Origin: Theobroma cacao
Taxonomy: Eukaryota > Streptophyta > Magnoliopsida > Malvales > Malvaceae
Reading direction: 5' to 3'
Length of the DNA: 64,000 nt
NCBI RefSeq assembly: GCF_000208745.1
Contig: NC_030858.1
Span: 2,321,728 to 2,385,727 of the forward strand
In this document: positions 13,101 through 26,560 of the stretch, in pieces
How the letters are laid out: every line of letters starts with the position of its first letter
How positions within the stretch are numbered: position 1 is the first letter of the stretch
The notes under the pieces: model-generated
The model's database searches: none
What the model saw: only the letters and a program-made list of their open reading frames with translations
What the model was told of the DNA's origin: nothing
Translations under genes and position numbers: made by a program

Positions 13101-16100
13101 AAATTCATGGATGCTGGCCTGGTTAAGCATAAGATAACAAATTAATAATGGGAACAGATTGGTCAAACTGAAATAGCACAATCACCCCACTTTTGATTTC
13201 TCCACATCAAACTCCATAGATTGTGTTAAGTGGGTTGTTGCTGCGATATCCAATGGGACGCACGTGTATCCAATTATTGTTCTGCATTAAAGCTCGAGAA
13301 CAAAGAAACAGCTGTCTTAGAACAAAGAAACAAGTATGAAAAATGTTCTGTTTTTGTGATGTGCAAAAGATGACTTTTGAAGGAGAAAAGAGGGAGGGGA
13401 AGGTTCAAGGAGATCATCAGCACCTTTGCGCCATTGAATCAAAAGAAATATTTGTAGGGAAGAAAAAAAAGGGGAGCTTTTTGAATAGAAGAAAGCAGCC
13501 TAAGGGCCTTTTGCATGGTCTCCAAGAAACCATAATTGATATCTTGAGGCTTTTAAGATAACAACATTTCAAAAATCATATCTCTGCCAGCAAAACTGAG
13601 CTGGTTTGCTCCTTGTAATGTCAGCTAGTTTTATATTTTTATGCTTAGACTGATCTTTAGTGGTGGAATCTTCTAACAATGTGAGCAGCTCTCTCCCCAT
13701 GAGTTCTGATTGATCAACAAAAGAGAAAAAAAGGGTTCTTGTCAATACCATCATTGCTTGGAGAGAAATGGAAGTGAAAAAGAACAAAAGGAAAACCCTA
13801 AACATCATCATTGCCACATTGAAGGCAAAAGTTGGTCACAAGAAAGGTTTGTGGACACGCCCTGGTTGGAAAGAAAAGAGCCCCATCTAAATTGCCTTCT
13901 TCTTTTGACCCCTAGTGGAGTGTATGTATATATTTAGTTATGTATAGTTCTATTATTAGCAAATAGTATTAGCTTTATTCTTTTTAAATTTTTTTTTACT
14001 TTTTTATGATTTTTGCTTGATATATATATACCTTTTTTATTTTGTCTGATTTCATTGAAGTTAAAAGGATTAAGAAACAGCTTATAATTCAGTTTTGAAT
14101 GCATATACTGATATGTAAAGATCAACAATCATTGAAAATGATTTAGTATACCAAAAAGGACACTTTGATTTCTTAATTTGAAGACATGAAGGGTTCAAAC
14201 TTTTATAAGAAAGAATTCAAATGATCCCTTTGAACACTCCTAATTATGAAACTGTTCTGAACAGTTCTTCAGGGCTCTAGCTAGTTCAAGTTTCAAACAC
14301 TTGAAATTTATTTTTGAAATTACGGGGCATTTCTTATCAAAAGGAACCTAGGATTAGCTCCTGTTGCTTATGATTCACTGCATGTGATATGATTATAAAG
14401 TTGTAGCTAATTAAGTTAATTTATTCCATCATAAAGGCAGATATGAAATCTTGATTATATTATGCAATGAAATATTAAAAATCCTTTGACCATTTTCTGT
14501 GAAGGAAAAAGGCTGCAGGACTCTTGGAATGCGAGGTTAAAAGGATTAAAGGCAACGTTTTCAGCAGCTGCCTGCTTCAATGCCTCAGCTAGCTTTTTAC
14601 ATGCAGCAATGTCAAATTGATTGTAAACTAGTACCAGTTGGCCATTTCTCCCATTCCAAAAGCGAGTGTTCCGATAATGGGACAAACAATATCATCAAAC
14701 CATCAGGATTACAGTACAGTGGTCCCCTTTTAGCATGAGTAATGTTCCTGTTTTCTAGCTCTTTGACCTAACCAGCTGATCAGGACCTTTCACCTGCTAT
14801 GGTCTCTTCTCAAATTGAGTGGTGTAGTAGGGAAAACAGATGGCCGCTGGGCGTGAACCAAGCCTTGCACTGCTGTTGAAAGCAAACTTTCACATGCAAG
14901 CCAAAGACATTATAATCTGATGCAACCAAACTCTTAAAAGGGGTCAAACATATATATATACTCTTATACTATATCTCAACTATACAGCATTTTCTCAGCA
15001 CTTTCTGTACCTCACAGGATTTTTCCATACCACAAATTTCAAAACTGTATCTACATCTAACTTGCCCATGCCCACCCAAATTCGCTTTGTGAATTGTGAA
15101 AATAACTTTTGACTTTTGGTGTAAGCATGAGCTAGTATTGAACAATTTTATGGGAAGAAACAACAAACAAGGCGTGACCCTTTGGATATGGCCCTTTGGA
15201 TAATAGCAGAGAATGTCCTTTTGCTAGGAAATCAATGTCCACTTAAGGATTTAACTAGTCAACAATATGATAATTACAAATGTGAAAGTGAATATGTTTA
15301 ACTCAGTAGTTTGTTGTAACCATTGCTGCCTTCCCATGCCAACAAGATTGTAAGGTGGAAAATTTTTGAGCCCATCATGATGGAAACAAACAGAATATAG
15401 GTGAAAAGAAAAAAAAAGGAAGAAGAAGAGAGAGTTAGTTGGCAGAGGAGAGGAATTGGTTTGAGCCTAACATTACAGACAAAAGTGTAAAGAAAAGGGA
15501 CAAAATTCCTACAAGAATAACGGAAGACAAAAAGAAAAGTGGAGAGGATCGAAAGGTAGGCCATGATGTTGAGTCCAAATCCATGTGAACTCTACTCCCA
15601 TGTGCCATTTCCATGTTTAAAACCAAGCTGTAAAAGATGATAAAAGAAAACAATGCGCTGTGCATTAGCCATTCATAGGTGGGAAAGCAAGACAGACGTA
15701 TAATCTTCTCCTTCACCCAAAAAACAAAAGGATTTCTCCGCATGACAGAAAAGAGTCAGTCCTCCAGTGGGATATCCACTTAACCAGGATTCCCACCAAA
15801 GCATTAGTCTTTTAGATATTAGTTCATGCTTAGCACCAACAATCGAATTTTAAGATTAGGTTTATATATCTACACATCGTTCTCTCCTTGTAATTTGAAT
15901 ACCCTTGCAGTCTCCTCTACCAAAAGTAGGGAAAAGAGAAAAAGGGGTAACCCACCCCACCTGTCGCCCTTTGATTTACAAGGGTGGCTCACTGTGTGTT
16001 TACGAGCTATACTTAGACCACGAGTCATAATCATGCGCCATAAAGTATTGCCATGATGAGCTAGGTAAGAAAGAAGAGATCTTGAAAGATAAGAAAGAAG

Positions 16101-16324
16101 AAAAGTAAACTGTAATTCATATAATGGCATTTAGTTTATCTACATTTGTTACACTCAGTAGTATGTATTCAACATACCTTCAAACAAAACATTTGAGTGA
16201 CAATCATTTAAGACCTTAATTTATAAACCTTATACTAGAAACCAAGGGGGGGCAAAAAAGAAGGAAAATTAACCCAAAAAGTAAAAATTCTGAGCAAAAA
16301 TCATGCTATTATTATTATGAAAGC
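10170..16324. other. Intergenic region, no gene supported
   Basis: About 6 kb separate the HD-ZIP III stop from the 3' end of the receptor kinase gene on the other strand. The first few hundred bases should be the 3'UTR of the HD-ZIP III gene. The rest has ordinary AT content, short open frames without family signatures, and no tRNA-like folds I could recognise. A minus-strand stretch at 14530-14685 reads as coding-like sequence (VYNQFDIAACKKLAEALKQA) but lacks an ATG and plausible flanking exons. Confidence 0.6.
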
Positions 16325-19300
16325 CTAAACAGGTGATGAAAATTTTAGGCCGGGGACACAGGAACTTATTCTGAAAGCGGACTCTAGGGTTTTCGATACG
16401 TCGCTTGCGCATGGCCGAGCAGTGGGGTCGCCGGCCGTGCAATGGAGAGCTAGATTCATGGTGACAACGATCTGGTTCTGGTTGTTGGATGCGTGAGCCC
16501 TGATAATGGGATCAACCCACACGTCAAGATGACAATCCGAGTAGCAGTAGCGGGCCCACTCCACCATGCTACGCTGCACTCCGAATTCAGCATCCGCAGG
16601 ACTTTTCCCCGTCAAAAGTTCAATCAGAATGAGGCCGAATCCATAGATATCACTCTTTTCAGTGATATCTTTGCTTTCCCTGGCTTCTGCAACACAGGAA
16701 AATATGGAAAACCAAACATTAGCAAAACGTGCACGTGCATGGATTTGTAGAATAATATATATAGTAATATTATTACTATCATTGCAGCCCAAGCTTTACC
16801 GCAATATCTTTGCTTGCTCAAAGAAAAGTTCCTTTGAGTAAAGTTCGCAACCAAAAGATTTTCCCAATCCCCAATGATGTATATTTCTAAAATTTTCTAC
16901 TAATTATTTCATTTCTGATGCCGAAGAATTATGGATTCTTGAATTTGGACATCATAAATATTTTCAATCTGATTTTATGGTAACATGGCATGCACCAAAT
17001 AGAATAAACAGGAGCCTGATGAAACTACTCAGAAGGGCTTAAAAGTTATTGTTTGAAGTATCTAAGAGCCAGACATAATAATATCTCATAATACAAGGTT
17101 TGACTGATGAATATTTTGCCTAGAAAAATTTTCATATGCGACAGAATTGCATAATTAAGCTGGTGCATTATTACTTCCCACGGGAAATTTTCAAACAACC
17201 ACCCTAAAAAAGGAAATAGTATTATTCATGTACCTGGGGCAACGTACGCCGAGGCAATGAAGCGCTTGTTTTCTACGCAACCCAGCCCAGGCAGGCCCAA
17301 CGTCAGCCTAGGCTCATCTTTTCCATCGATGATAACTCGCTCCGGTGACATGTTTCCGACGAGTATACCCGGCGAACAATAAGAGTGCAAAAACCGTAGA
17401 GCTTTCGCGATGCCGATAGCAATTGTCCGCCGCCTCTCCCAGCTTAAGTTGTGAAGGATTTCACCTAAAATTTTCCCTTCTATGTACTCGTAAACCAAAT
17501 ATGCACCCTTGTTCGACCGACATATCCCGATTAATTTAACAATATTTGGATGGTGAAGCTTGCCAATTTGTGCGATTTCAGACCAAAAACTTGGTGGAAT
17601 TGAGCTCACATCGGTCATTTCTTTCACGACAAATTGCAAATCATTTACAACCGACTTCCCTTTGAATGGCGTGCCTAATTTCTGGCCTCTAGAGATAACG
17701 TTTACTTCCTTGGCAGATAGTATAATGTCATCAATTGTAACTGACTTCGAAACCTTGGAATCAAAGAATTGCAATTCCCATATTCCATCTTCATTTTCCA
17801 CTCTTTTCAGCTCCAAATTGTTTCTTCCTCGAATGAATACTAGGCCAAAAGCAGCAAGAGAAAGCAACACTAAAGCGGCAAGAGAGCAAGCAACAAAAAA
17901 CCGCCAAGTTGGATTCTTAACCTTTTTGCATGGTGATAAACCGCTCGTGTCATCTCCTCCACAAAGATCATTACCGGCAACTGCACTCGCGTTTATAGCA
18001 AGAAAGGCCCCGGTAGATGGTAAACTACCATGTAAATGGTTGTAAGAAATATTTACTTGGACCAGCGATTCCAATTTCCCCAACTTTGGTGGTACTTCAC
18101 CAGATAACTGATTCTCCGATAAATCAAGCTGACCAAGAACTGGCATTTCAGAGAAACCAGATGGAATATGGCCACTCAGTTGGTTATGGCTGAAGTCTAG
18201 ACTCACAAGCTTCTTGCATGAAGATAATTCCTCGGGGATTTCACCAGTCAGCTTGTTTCCACATAGGCTTAATTGCATTAGTTCTGTTAAGCTCCCAAAA
18301 CTACGTGGAATAGAACCTGAAAGCTCGTTTCCGGACAAGTCCAGGTTCTCAATCTTTTGTCTACCAAATGAGTGAGGCAATTTCCCGGAAAATCTGTTTC
18401 TTGCCAAATTCAGCATTTCAAGTGACGGCATGTCCCATTTTCGCTCTCCGATGTTGCCAGAGAGATTGTTGTTGGAGATATCCAAGTAGTATACGAGAGG
18501 CAGCTTTGTGAACTCTGAGGATAATTCGCCAGACAGACGATTGCTTTGAAGCCTTACTCGCTGCAAACTTGTGCAAGTGCTCAAATTCTTCGGAATGACA
18601 CCTTCAAGCGAATTTGAGAAAAGAATGAGCTTAAAAAGACGACCCGAGCTGCAAAGTCCATCTGGTATTCGTCCCGTGAGATTATTGCCGGAAAGGTCGA
18701 GAACCGTGAGATTATTATGTCTTCCAAGACTTGTTGGAATCTCACCTGACAAACTGTTGGACCAAAGTTGAAGGACTTGAAGACGAGGCAAAGAAGTTAA
18801 AGCATTTGGAATTTTACCCGTAAAGCGGTTGGAGAAAAGATGAAGAATCTCCAGGTTTTGCAACTGAATAATGAGTTCTGGGACCTCACCAGATAATGAA
18901 TTATCACTAAGATCAAGAGAAACCAGCTTTTTGAGACCAAAAATGGACTTTGGAATCGAACCGGTGAGCTTATTTTGGTAAAGGAAGAGATACTGAAGAT
19001 CGCCAAGGTTTCCCAGGGAGGATGGGATTTCACCTGTGAGGTTGTTGTAGACAAGATCAAGATGATTCAAGGAAGTTAACATACCGATTTCTTTTGGAAT
19101 TTCACCGGAAAGATTGTTATAGCCCAAGTATATCCACTTCAAGCTCTTCATTTTCCCTACTTCACGGGGAATTGGGCCAACTAATTGGTTTGAAGCCAAA
19201 GTTAAGAACTGCAAAGTGGTGATGTTTGATATCGAAATTGGAATCTTCCCCACTAAAACATTCCCACCAAGATCAAGAAACTTTAGACTATAGAACGATC

Positions 19301-19784
19301 CGATTTCTTGTGGGATTCTCCCTGAAAGCATATTGTTTGAAAGATCCAAGATCTCAAGGCGGGAAATGGAACCACTTGGTATTTGACCGGTGAAATTATT
19401 GTTACTAAGGTTGAGAAATCGAAGTGAAGAGGAGGAATATATATCCAGAGGAATTTCACCGTCGAGCTGATTGCTGGAGAGATTCAAAGTTTGAATATAA
19501 GGCAACTGGAAAATTGATGGGGAAACTAATTTCCCGGATAAGTTTTTAGCAGAAAGATCAACCGTGTCGACATGCGACAAATTATTGCAAGTGATACCGT
19601 GCCACTGGCAAAAGGTGGCAGAGGAATCCCATTTGGACAGGAAGCCAGAAGGATCATGGATTGAAGACTTGAAAGACAAAAGAAGCTCAAGTTCTTGACC
19701 ATGGGACGCCCGAGAATTGAAGAACAAGAACATGAGCACGAACAAAAGCACTGGCGGACATGCTTTAGCTCCTTTCTTTGCCAT
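16325..19784 (-). CDS. SKM1: LRR receptor-like kinase, SKM1-like (subfamily XI type), two exons
   Basis: A plasma-membrane receptor with coding exons 19784-17234 and 16686-16325 (intron 17233-16687, phase 1), 970 aa. It has a signal peptide (about 1-29), an LRRNT cap (WHGITCNN), about twenty plant-type leucine-rich repeats (LxxLxLxxNxLxGxIP) to about residue 590, a transmembrane helix about 625-650 (FFVACSLAALVLLSLAAFG) and a cytoplasmic kinase-like domain. Splicing restores AYVAPEARESKD and then SDIYGFG, conserved in the family. Length and order match Arabidopsis At2g25790 (SKM1), reported to perceive CLE45 in pollen and pistil; the ligand here is unknown. The kinase core is degenerate: the HRD position reads VGN, the DFG position reads LGL, and no clear glycine-rich loop is seen, so it looks like a pseudokinase. 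The start is the ATG preceding the hydrophobic signal sequence. Confidence 0.93.
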
Positions 19785-21344
19785 CTCCTATAACATCTAC
19801 GAAACTATTTCAGAGTCTCGACTCTGCCTCCACCAGAGATGATCTTGGATGCAATTCCACGGATCCCGAGCTGTTTTGAAAAGGCAAGAAAAGAAAAAAG
19901 AATACAATACATTAACAAAACCTTCTACTTCAGCATATTAATTATTCAAGTAATTAACTTACAATATGTGCATGAACCTGTACTCAAATAAAGCAGTCTC
20001 TAGATCCTGCACCAAATTACACCAAGCACAACGTCAAGTGGAGTGAAGTGACAGAAGCCATTAATATAAAGAAGAAAGACATATTTACAACTGGAATTAA
20101 TGATATGATTGTCAATCCAAGGAGAGACTGATTAATTAAGGAACATGCATCACATGAAATCTTTATGCTAAGCAGAATTTAAATCCCAAAACGGCCATAA
20201 AAATATTGGTGAAACGTCCAGTAACGTACCTAAATGTAATCATTAGATTACAGTAAATTTCCAGGGATTAATGGGATTTTTGTCACAGAGAAGAAATTAG
20301 GAAGATGAGAAAGCAGAATATAGTTTGTTTTTTTCTTTTTTTTTTCTCGGATGGTAGGGTGAGAGAGACTTAGAGAATAATAGAGTGTATAAATAGATTG
20401 GTGGTCGGAAGGGCATGGGAAGTGGGCATTGAATTAAGAGATATTTACGACATTGCAACTTGACTTGCCTTTGAATGATGTCCTGAAACACGAACGGTTT
20501 GAAAGGGGAAACAGGGACACATGTTGGAAAAGCCTCTGATTTTGTCGGATATTACCAAAATGCTCTTTTGACTGAATTGGGATAGTGACAAGGATTTCTG
20601 TAACCGTTGAAAAGCTTGATCAGAGCTTTCGTTTTGATTCATTTATGGCCTTTGATGTTGTACTTATTTACTAGAATGTGACTGACACATGCTTTGCTTG
20701 CCTTTTTGTACAGATAGAAACTTCATTTATTTAGTATTATATCATAGCAGTTGGAGTAAAAAATGATGTTTACTGAATGTAAAACCACATTCTTTTGAGT
20801 CATGTTAAGTGGGTAATTATTGGCAATGATCAATGGTTTTTTTCCTGGTCAAAATTAACTTTTAGACGAAATTCTTGGGGCAGCAGGATGTTGGTCACAG
20901 ACCAAGAGGAATGATAATACTTGTACTAGTACAAGGGACAAAGGAGTGAGATTAATGTAGTAATGTTATAGCCAGTGTTAGCAGCTATTCATGCCATGTG
21001 CTGGTTCTGGATGTTAACGCGGGCAATGAATATTATTAGTAGTGGGATTGATATTTGGAATGAAGTGTCCATTAACCTAATTAGTACTAATAATATTATT
21101 TTTTACATAAATAATTGTATGGATGTATTTAAAATTAAATTTTAATTAGAATCTCGGTTAAATAAAAAATTAGGGTTTAAGATAATATACGTAAAAGGTT
21201 TATTTTATATGGGTTTATAGTTGATACACTTCCAGCATATAAATTCTATACACTATTAATAAACTAAATGTTATCATTTTATTTATTTTTTACTAATATT
21301 TTTTATTAATTTTTTTAAAAAAGTAAAAGTTAATATATTCATTA

Positions 21345-21500
21345 TACCGGAGCTACAGGTGCTCATGCAAGTCTCTAGACTAGCAAAATGGCAAAAGACT
21401 TGTTACAGTAAATTAATTACAGACCGCAAGCATCCCTAATCCAGGCTCTGAAACACTGTCTTACAAGAAAAAATTATAGCATAGCCAAAATCCATTTGAA
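21345..21500. repeat. Dispersed repeat fragment, copy 1
   Basis: This stretch is clearly related to 44460-44610 in the same orientation. Shared blocks include GCAAGTCTC, TGGCAAAAGACTTGTT, GCAAGCATC and the AAACACT region. It lies between AT-rich arms that carry loosely inverted copies of a CTATACACTA motif (near 21249 and 21530). It may be a decayed non-LTR or MITE-type element; the family is not identified. Confidence 0.5.
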
Positions 21501-22149
21501 AGTATATTTTTATAAGATTAAATGATAGTGTATAGATATTATATATTAATAGTATATCAAATATAACTCTTATAATTGATATTTAGGTTTATGTAGTGGA
21601 TTTTAAGAGGGAATTAAACAAGGAGGGAAATGTATTAATTGAAATTAAAAGCTAATACTGATTAACTAGACATGAACAACCTAAATGAAATCATTTCTGG
21701 GAAATGAGAAGTGGTTACATATATTTGGTAAGTTTTAGGGTCGAGAAGGGGTAACATGGAATGAGAAATATATAGACTGTCTTTGGGTAAACAAAAGGGG
21801 GGCATTAACGTTTCCCTATCATCATTTACGACAAGTCTTGGTTGGGAATTCTCTAATCATTAAAGCATTCTACTGATGTGTTGTCATTGGTTATTTATAA
21901 GACTTTGTCAGAAGAAATTATGACAAATTATTAATTCAGATATTATTCTCTCCTTCACTTGCTTTTGTCATCAATATATCTTTAACTGATCATGGTAAAA
22001 GAAAAAAAAGGAAAGAAACAAATGGGTTTTGGATTGTAATTCTACTGCAGAACTGAGGGTCTACTTGGCAGGAGAGAAAAGGGAATGAATCAAATGAGCC
22101 TTCACTGGGGTACGTAAAAGCAGAACTCTTCAACCCCTTTTGTTTGGAC

Positions 22150-22620
22150 TCTTTATATAATTATCTTGGATTCTCCCCCCTCTCAGCAAAGAAAAAAAGG
22201 GGGGAAAAGAAAGAGAAAGCCATCACCCTTTTAGACAGAGAGTACAAGCAAACAGAAGGAGTTACGATTAAGTGAGAGCGAGCAAGGCAAACAGGAATAA
22301 GAACGTAGTGGGGTTGAATGTAAAAAGTTGAATAAAAGCAAAGAAAGAGAGGAATTAGTCACGTAGGCAGATAGATAGAGAAGAGGGCATATGGTAAAGC
22401 GAAGGAAAAGCAGAGGAATGAAAAGAAAAGTTAGGTGTCTTTACGTTACACTAAATGCTCGTGCGCTCTCTCTCTCGCTCTTTCTCTGGGGCTTTAAGGG
22501 ACCCCACCATCTCTTTCTCGAAGGAATATACAGTGTGTGGTCTTTGTCACACCCGGCATGCTTTCTTCGTTCTCCATTTTCTAGGGTTTTACAACAACCT
22601 TTCTCTCCTTATTAGCCTTT
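22150..22620 (+). other. Possible non-coding transcript start region
   Basis: A TTATATAA motif near 22152 is followed at about the right distance by CTCTCAGC and then several hundred bases of purine-rich sequence with GA tracts, resembling a plant 5' leader. The only ATG frame of note (22391-22615, 74 aa, MVKRRKSRG...) has no recognisable domain. I could not find a known microRNA in it. Low support. Confidence 0.2.
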
Positions 22621-25600
22621 GTTAGCCTTGCCCCTTTGGCCTAGTCCCTCCCCCTCTTGGGCAATTAAATTAAAACCCCTGATTAAGTCCCCTTTTCCTA
22701 TCAAATAATTGATGCATGTTAACAAAATATATATGTATGTTGTACAAGTAAAGGATTATGGATATCTGTATTTGTGTCTTTACGTGTGATTTATTGCTAT
22801 CCCACTTCATGACTTCCCCCTTAAAATGGGGTAGAAGAATATTGTACAGCTCTTCCTTAATTTTGAATTAAATTCCCAAGAAACCCCACTTTTTGAGATT
22901 TATATACTATATGATATTACATGTAGTACATAATCAAAGAGAGCATATTCATTTGGTTTGTTAATTTTATACGTAAGTGCGATGAATATAATCCCACTAC
23001 GTGAATGGAATTGAGGGGCACGAGGAGTCCATGACTCTAGTTTTGGTTGTCTGAATTGAGGGGCAATTACCGGCTTGTTTTGGGCATAAACTTGGGGCGG
23101 GAATTGTGCTTGGTAAGAAGGAAAAGGAGGACATCTGCTGTAATAGCTAAGCTTTAATGCCCCAGTTCTCACACACAGTTCTAAAGGAGCTAAAAACAGA
23201 ATTAAATCTAGCTCTAATATCTCCAGCAATCATCTGAAAGACAGCTTTAGAAGCCTTAGATTTAGTAAGATACTTCTCGGCGTTATGTTCCTTTTAATTA
23301 TGGTAGATACATGTAGTCAAAGTTTTTTCTTTAAAAGCAAATTTCATGTATGAAAATTTGGAAAGAATTACACAAATGTTGACTAAGTCTATTACTATGG
23401 CTGTAGACTCTATGCGAAATCACAATTCATTCTAAATGTGCTATCAAAATTAATTTAAAAAAAGTAGATAAAAGTTAGAGATTTTTCATTCAAAAAATGA
23501 AAATATCATATATATCTTAATAAATTAATGAATCCTAATAATACTCTTTTAAACTACGAGAGAAGTCGAATTCATCAATTATTCTTAATCTTAGTGGAAC
23601 TCCTGTCATCGACTGATGATCATATACGGTATGGGCAAACCAATTGTCTTACATATTGTACTAAAATAGATTATTTTCATGTCTTATGCTATAGTTTTAA
23701 TATAAGAAGGTGGGCTGATCTCAAATGCCTGATTCAGTTCAATATTCTCTTTGTAAGACAATATTATAAAGTTGATTTACACCAATATGCTGTAAAGGGC
23801 ATTAAGAACTATAAATCCAAGAATAGGTTTTAGTGCTTTCATTTGTCCTTGTACTAATTAATGCCTCACTCACTTTTGATCTTATACTTTTCTTTTGATC
23901 CTACATATTTTATTTTTACTTAAAATCTTTTTTTTTTCTTTTCATCCAAACGATCTAATGAGGCATGCATGACGTGGAACCGACCCATATCCCTTGAATA
24001 AGGGTCTCGACCCTCTTTTGAAATGGTTGTAGGGTTTCGTGTTCTTAGTTAGTGGTCCAAAGTGATCGATAAGGTTTGAAACTTTAACATTACTTTGGCT
24101 AAAATGACTATTAGCAGGAACTTGGATATCCACTTTCTTTCCGCAAAGAATAAATTTTCTATGCATTGTGATCAACAAATGTCGGGCGTAAGGGTCCACT
24201 CAGATTATAACGTGGATTATTAGGTTAGTGAGTCAAATTGAAAGGTCACATGGCAGCCTGAAACCAGTGTCACACACCCTGTATCAAAATTGATGTTCTT
24301 CATCCAAATAAACAAAAAAGTTACTGAAAATTGTAGGCAACCTCTCAATCTCTTTCGCTGTGCACATGAAACCCATCAAGGAACCTTTCCCATTTGATGA
24401 TTTAAGTTGAAAGTGGGAATGACAACAGAAACTAGCTACCTAGCTAGCTTTTCATCAGGGGACTGCGTGCATGCCTGCACGATTGAAATTGGTTTGGGGT
24501 CTTTGCTTTATCAGCTCTAGTTCTATTTCTTTACGTAGCACTCGGGGGAATGAACAGTTCCGAGTTTGAAAAAACTTTAATTGGATTAACTGTCTTTTTG
24601 TGGTTGAACTGAAAGGAATCTCTTTCGGACCACTATATGAATTTATATACAAAGTATATTACTTTGCTGGACAGGAATCTGGGGTTCAAAGTCTTTTTGC
24701 GATCCTTCTACATATTCTACTAGCTAATCATGTCACGTTCCCCAATTTGACATTAAGAAAAGTTTAACCGACCATCCTTTTTAGTTGCCGGCTAAATTAT
24801 CTAGCTTTCCTTTCTAATAGTTTTCTATGTTAATTTTTATCTTTTCTTGATACAACAAAGTTCAAATTTGATTTAAAAGACAAAAAACCTTTATACATAC
24901 ATAAATAAACTTTAATCTATCTTTGGGTTGAAGAGTTTATAGTGTACAAAAGAGATGGATTTTGAAATTTTTTGTTTCATGGTAGTTCAATAATATTTAA
25001 TTTATTATACTGCGAGAAACCATGATGTAGAGTATAGTTAAAAACTTAATTTTAGGTTTAATTTATGGAAAAAGAGAATTAGTAAGCCTAGTTGCCTTCT
25101 TGAGTCTAATTAGCTCAGTGTCAATTTCATGGTGGACACTCTGATTTGAATATTTAGAAGAGTAGTCCAATCAAATGACTTAAATATTCAACTGTTTTTA
25201 GAAAGGTCGGTCCATCATTCACGCTTTTAAACCCTAAAGTTTGAGTCTATCACACGTGTGGGCTGTTCACGTTCCATATGAGATTTTGCACCAACTAGGG
25301 CTTACTTTGCTTAATTTTGCACAATAATTTGGGGATTTGAGAATTGGGGCCGTCAAACAATAATGACGCTCGAATTATGAATACGAATGAACCTCTTATT
25401 TTAGACTGAGGTCCTACTGGTATAAGTATCGTTTGGATGGGGCACAGCTTTCGAATCTGTCAAGCTCAATATTAAGCCCATTACCATTCAGTTGAAAGCC
25501 TGCGTTGGCCACAAGGCTAAGCCCTTTTCTGTTCAGTCTATAGCCCAAGGAGAAATGGATTCGGGCTTACTCTTTTAACAGGAAAGAACGAGGATAATGC

Positions 25601-26003
25601 AACTATCACTGTTTCAAGTTCTATGGTGCAAATCTTTTTAGTTGTTGAGCTTGAAGTTTCTTGATGATGGCAACTTTCAAGCGTAGCTGAAGTTTCCAAA
25701 TGTATATGACAGTCATGCCACCTATATTTTTTGGCATCCATTCATGATGACCTCAGGCTTTCAAGGAAGAAATAGGGACAGGAGCGATTGATTTCACCCC
25801 GCAGACAAAAATGAAGCTAGCTGTTTAATGTGATATAGAGGAAAGAAAAGTAATGGATATTGTAGAGATGTTCACCTTAGTTACAACTATATCCTATTAC
25901 ATTGAAGTTCCCAATATACGTTGACAACAACAAGAGAAATTGCCAACTTGTACGAATCAATTCGTCATCCTATGGAGGAAAAGCATCAAATGGATTAAAC
26001 CAA

Positions 26004-26560
26004 TTAGTGTTTGAAATCGATCTTTGGGACACAGCTACTGCTCCTAGCAATCTTGGGAGCTGACCAGTTCTTGGAACTTCGATTCTCGTTGCTTCTTTTT
26101 GCTATATCCCTCATTGCACAAGTCAATGAGAGCTTGGGGTTGAGTCTCGTAGTACTATTGTATTTCTGACAAAATTCCCTATGAAACCTCACTGCATCTT
26201 GCATGGCTGTCTCCGGAGCTCGACGTAACCTTTCTTTTACAACCTCAGAGCAAAGGCCGCAGACCCATATGCCACAATGGCAACCCCTGACTCTTGTGAT
26301 GTAATCCGTGGTGCAATCCTCTTTGAGTCCACAGCATTCGCATTCTGCTTGCTTCAGCAGTTGATCATCAACTGTAGCAGATTCTAACGCTGTATACTTT
26401 TCGATTTCCGAAGAAACATCAGACACCGCCTTCCGAAGAAGCCTTTGCTCACTCTGTAGGAAGACAGAGAATTATGAATTCGAACCAACGTAAAAAACGA
26501 ATAGTTAAGAAGAAAAAGAAGCAATAATATTGTAACAAAGGCTAAAAAAATGAATACCAT
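26004..26560 (-). CDS. DUF1677 family protein (paralog 1), start exon inferred
   Basis: A small plant-specific protein of unknown function. The main exon 26453-26004 encodes 149 residues and carries the family signature: CECCG with a second Cys in EDC, then CGLCSEVV, and a C-terminal ARSSSCVPKID motif. The cysteines suggest zinc binding, though this is inference. The exon has no good ATG; it opens at an acceptor (CTACAG before 26453). The nearest suitable upstream exon ends with ATG at 26560-26558 directly followed by a GTATTC donor, so the first coding exon may be the initiator codon alone, giving about 150 aa starting MSEQRLLRK. Its neighbour at 29651-30205 is a paralog. By memory At2g25780, next to SKM1 in Arabidopsis, is also DUF1677. 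Confidence 0.82.

Larger units (their letters stand above)
19785..26003. other. Intergenic region upstream of the receptor kinase
   Basis: About 6.2 kb with no supported protein gene. The segment next to 19784 should hold the receptor kinase 5' leader and promoter; a pyrimidine-rich minus-strand stretch ending near 20390 would suit a leader. AT-rich segments at 21100-21340 and 21480-21620 flank a dispersed repeat fragment. A purine-rich, TATA-preceded stretch at 22150-22620 is listed separately. The rest shows only short, non-conserved frames. Confidence 0.55.

Noticed and set aside
14455..14685. Coding-like minus-strand frame containing AACKKLAEALKQAAAE
   Set aside because: No ATG start, no plausible donor or acceptor partners, and no family recognised. 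Alanine/lysine-rich runs can arise by chance.
22391..22615. 74-codon ATG frame in the GA-rich stretch
   Set aside because: No domain or conserved pattern; noted only as part of a possible transcript.
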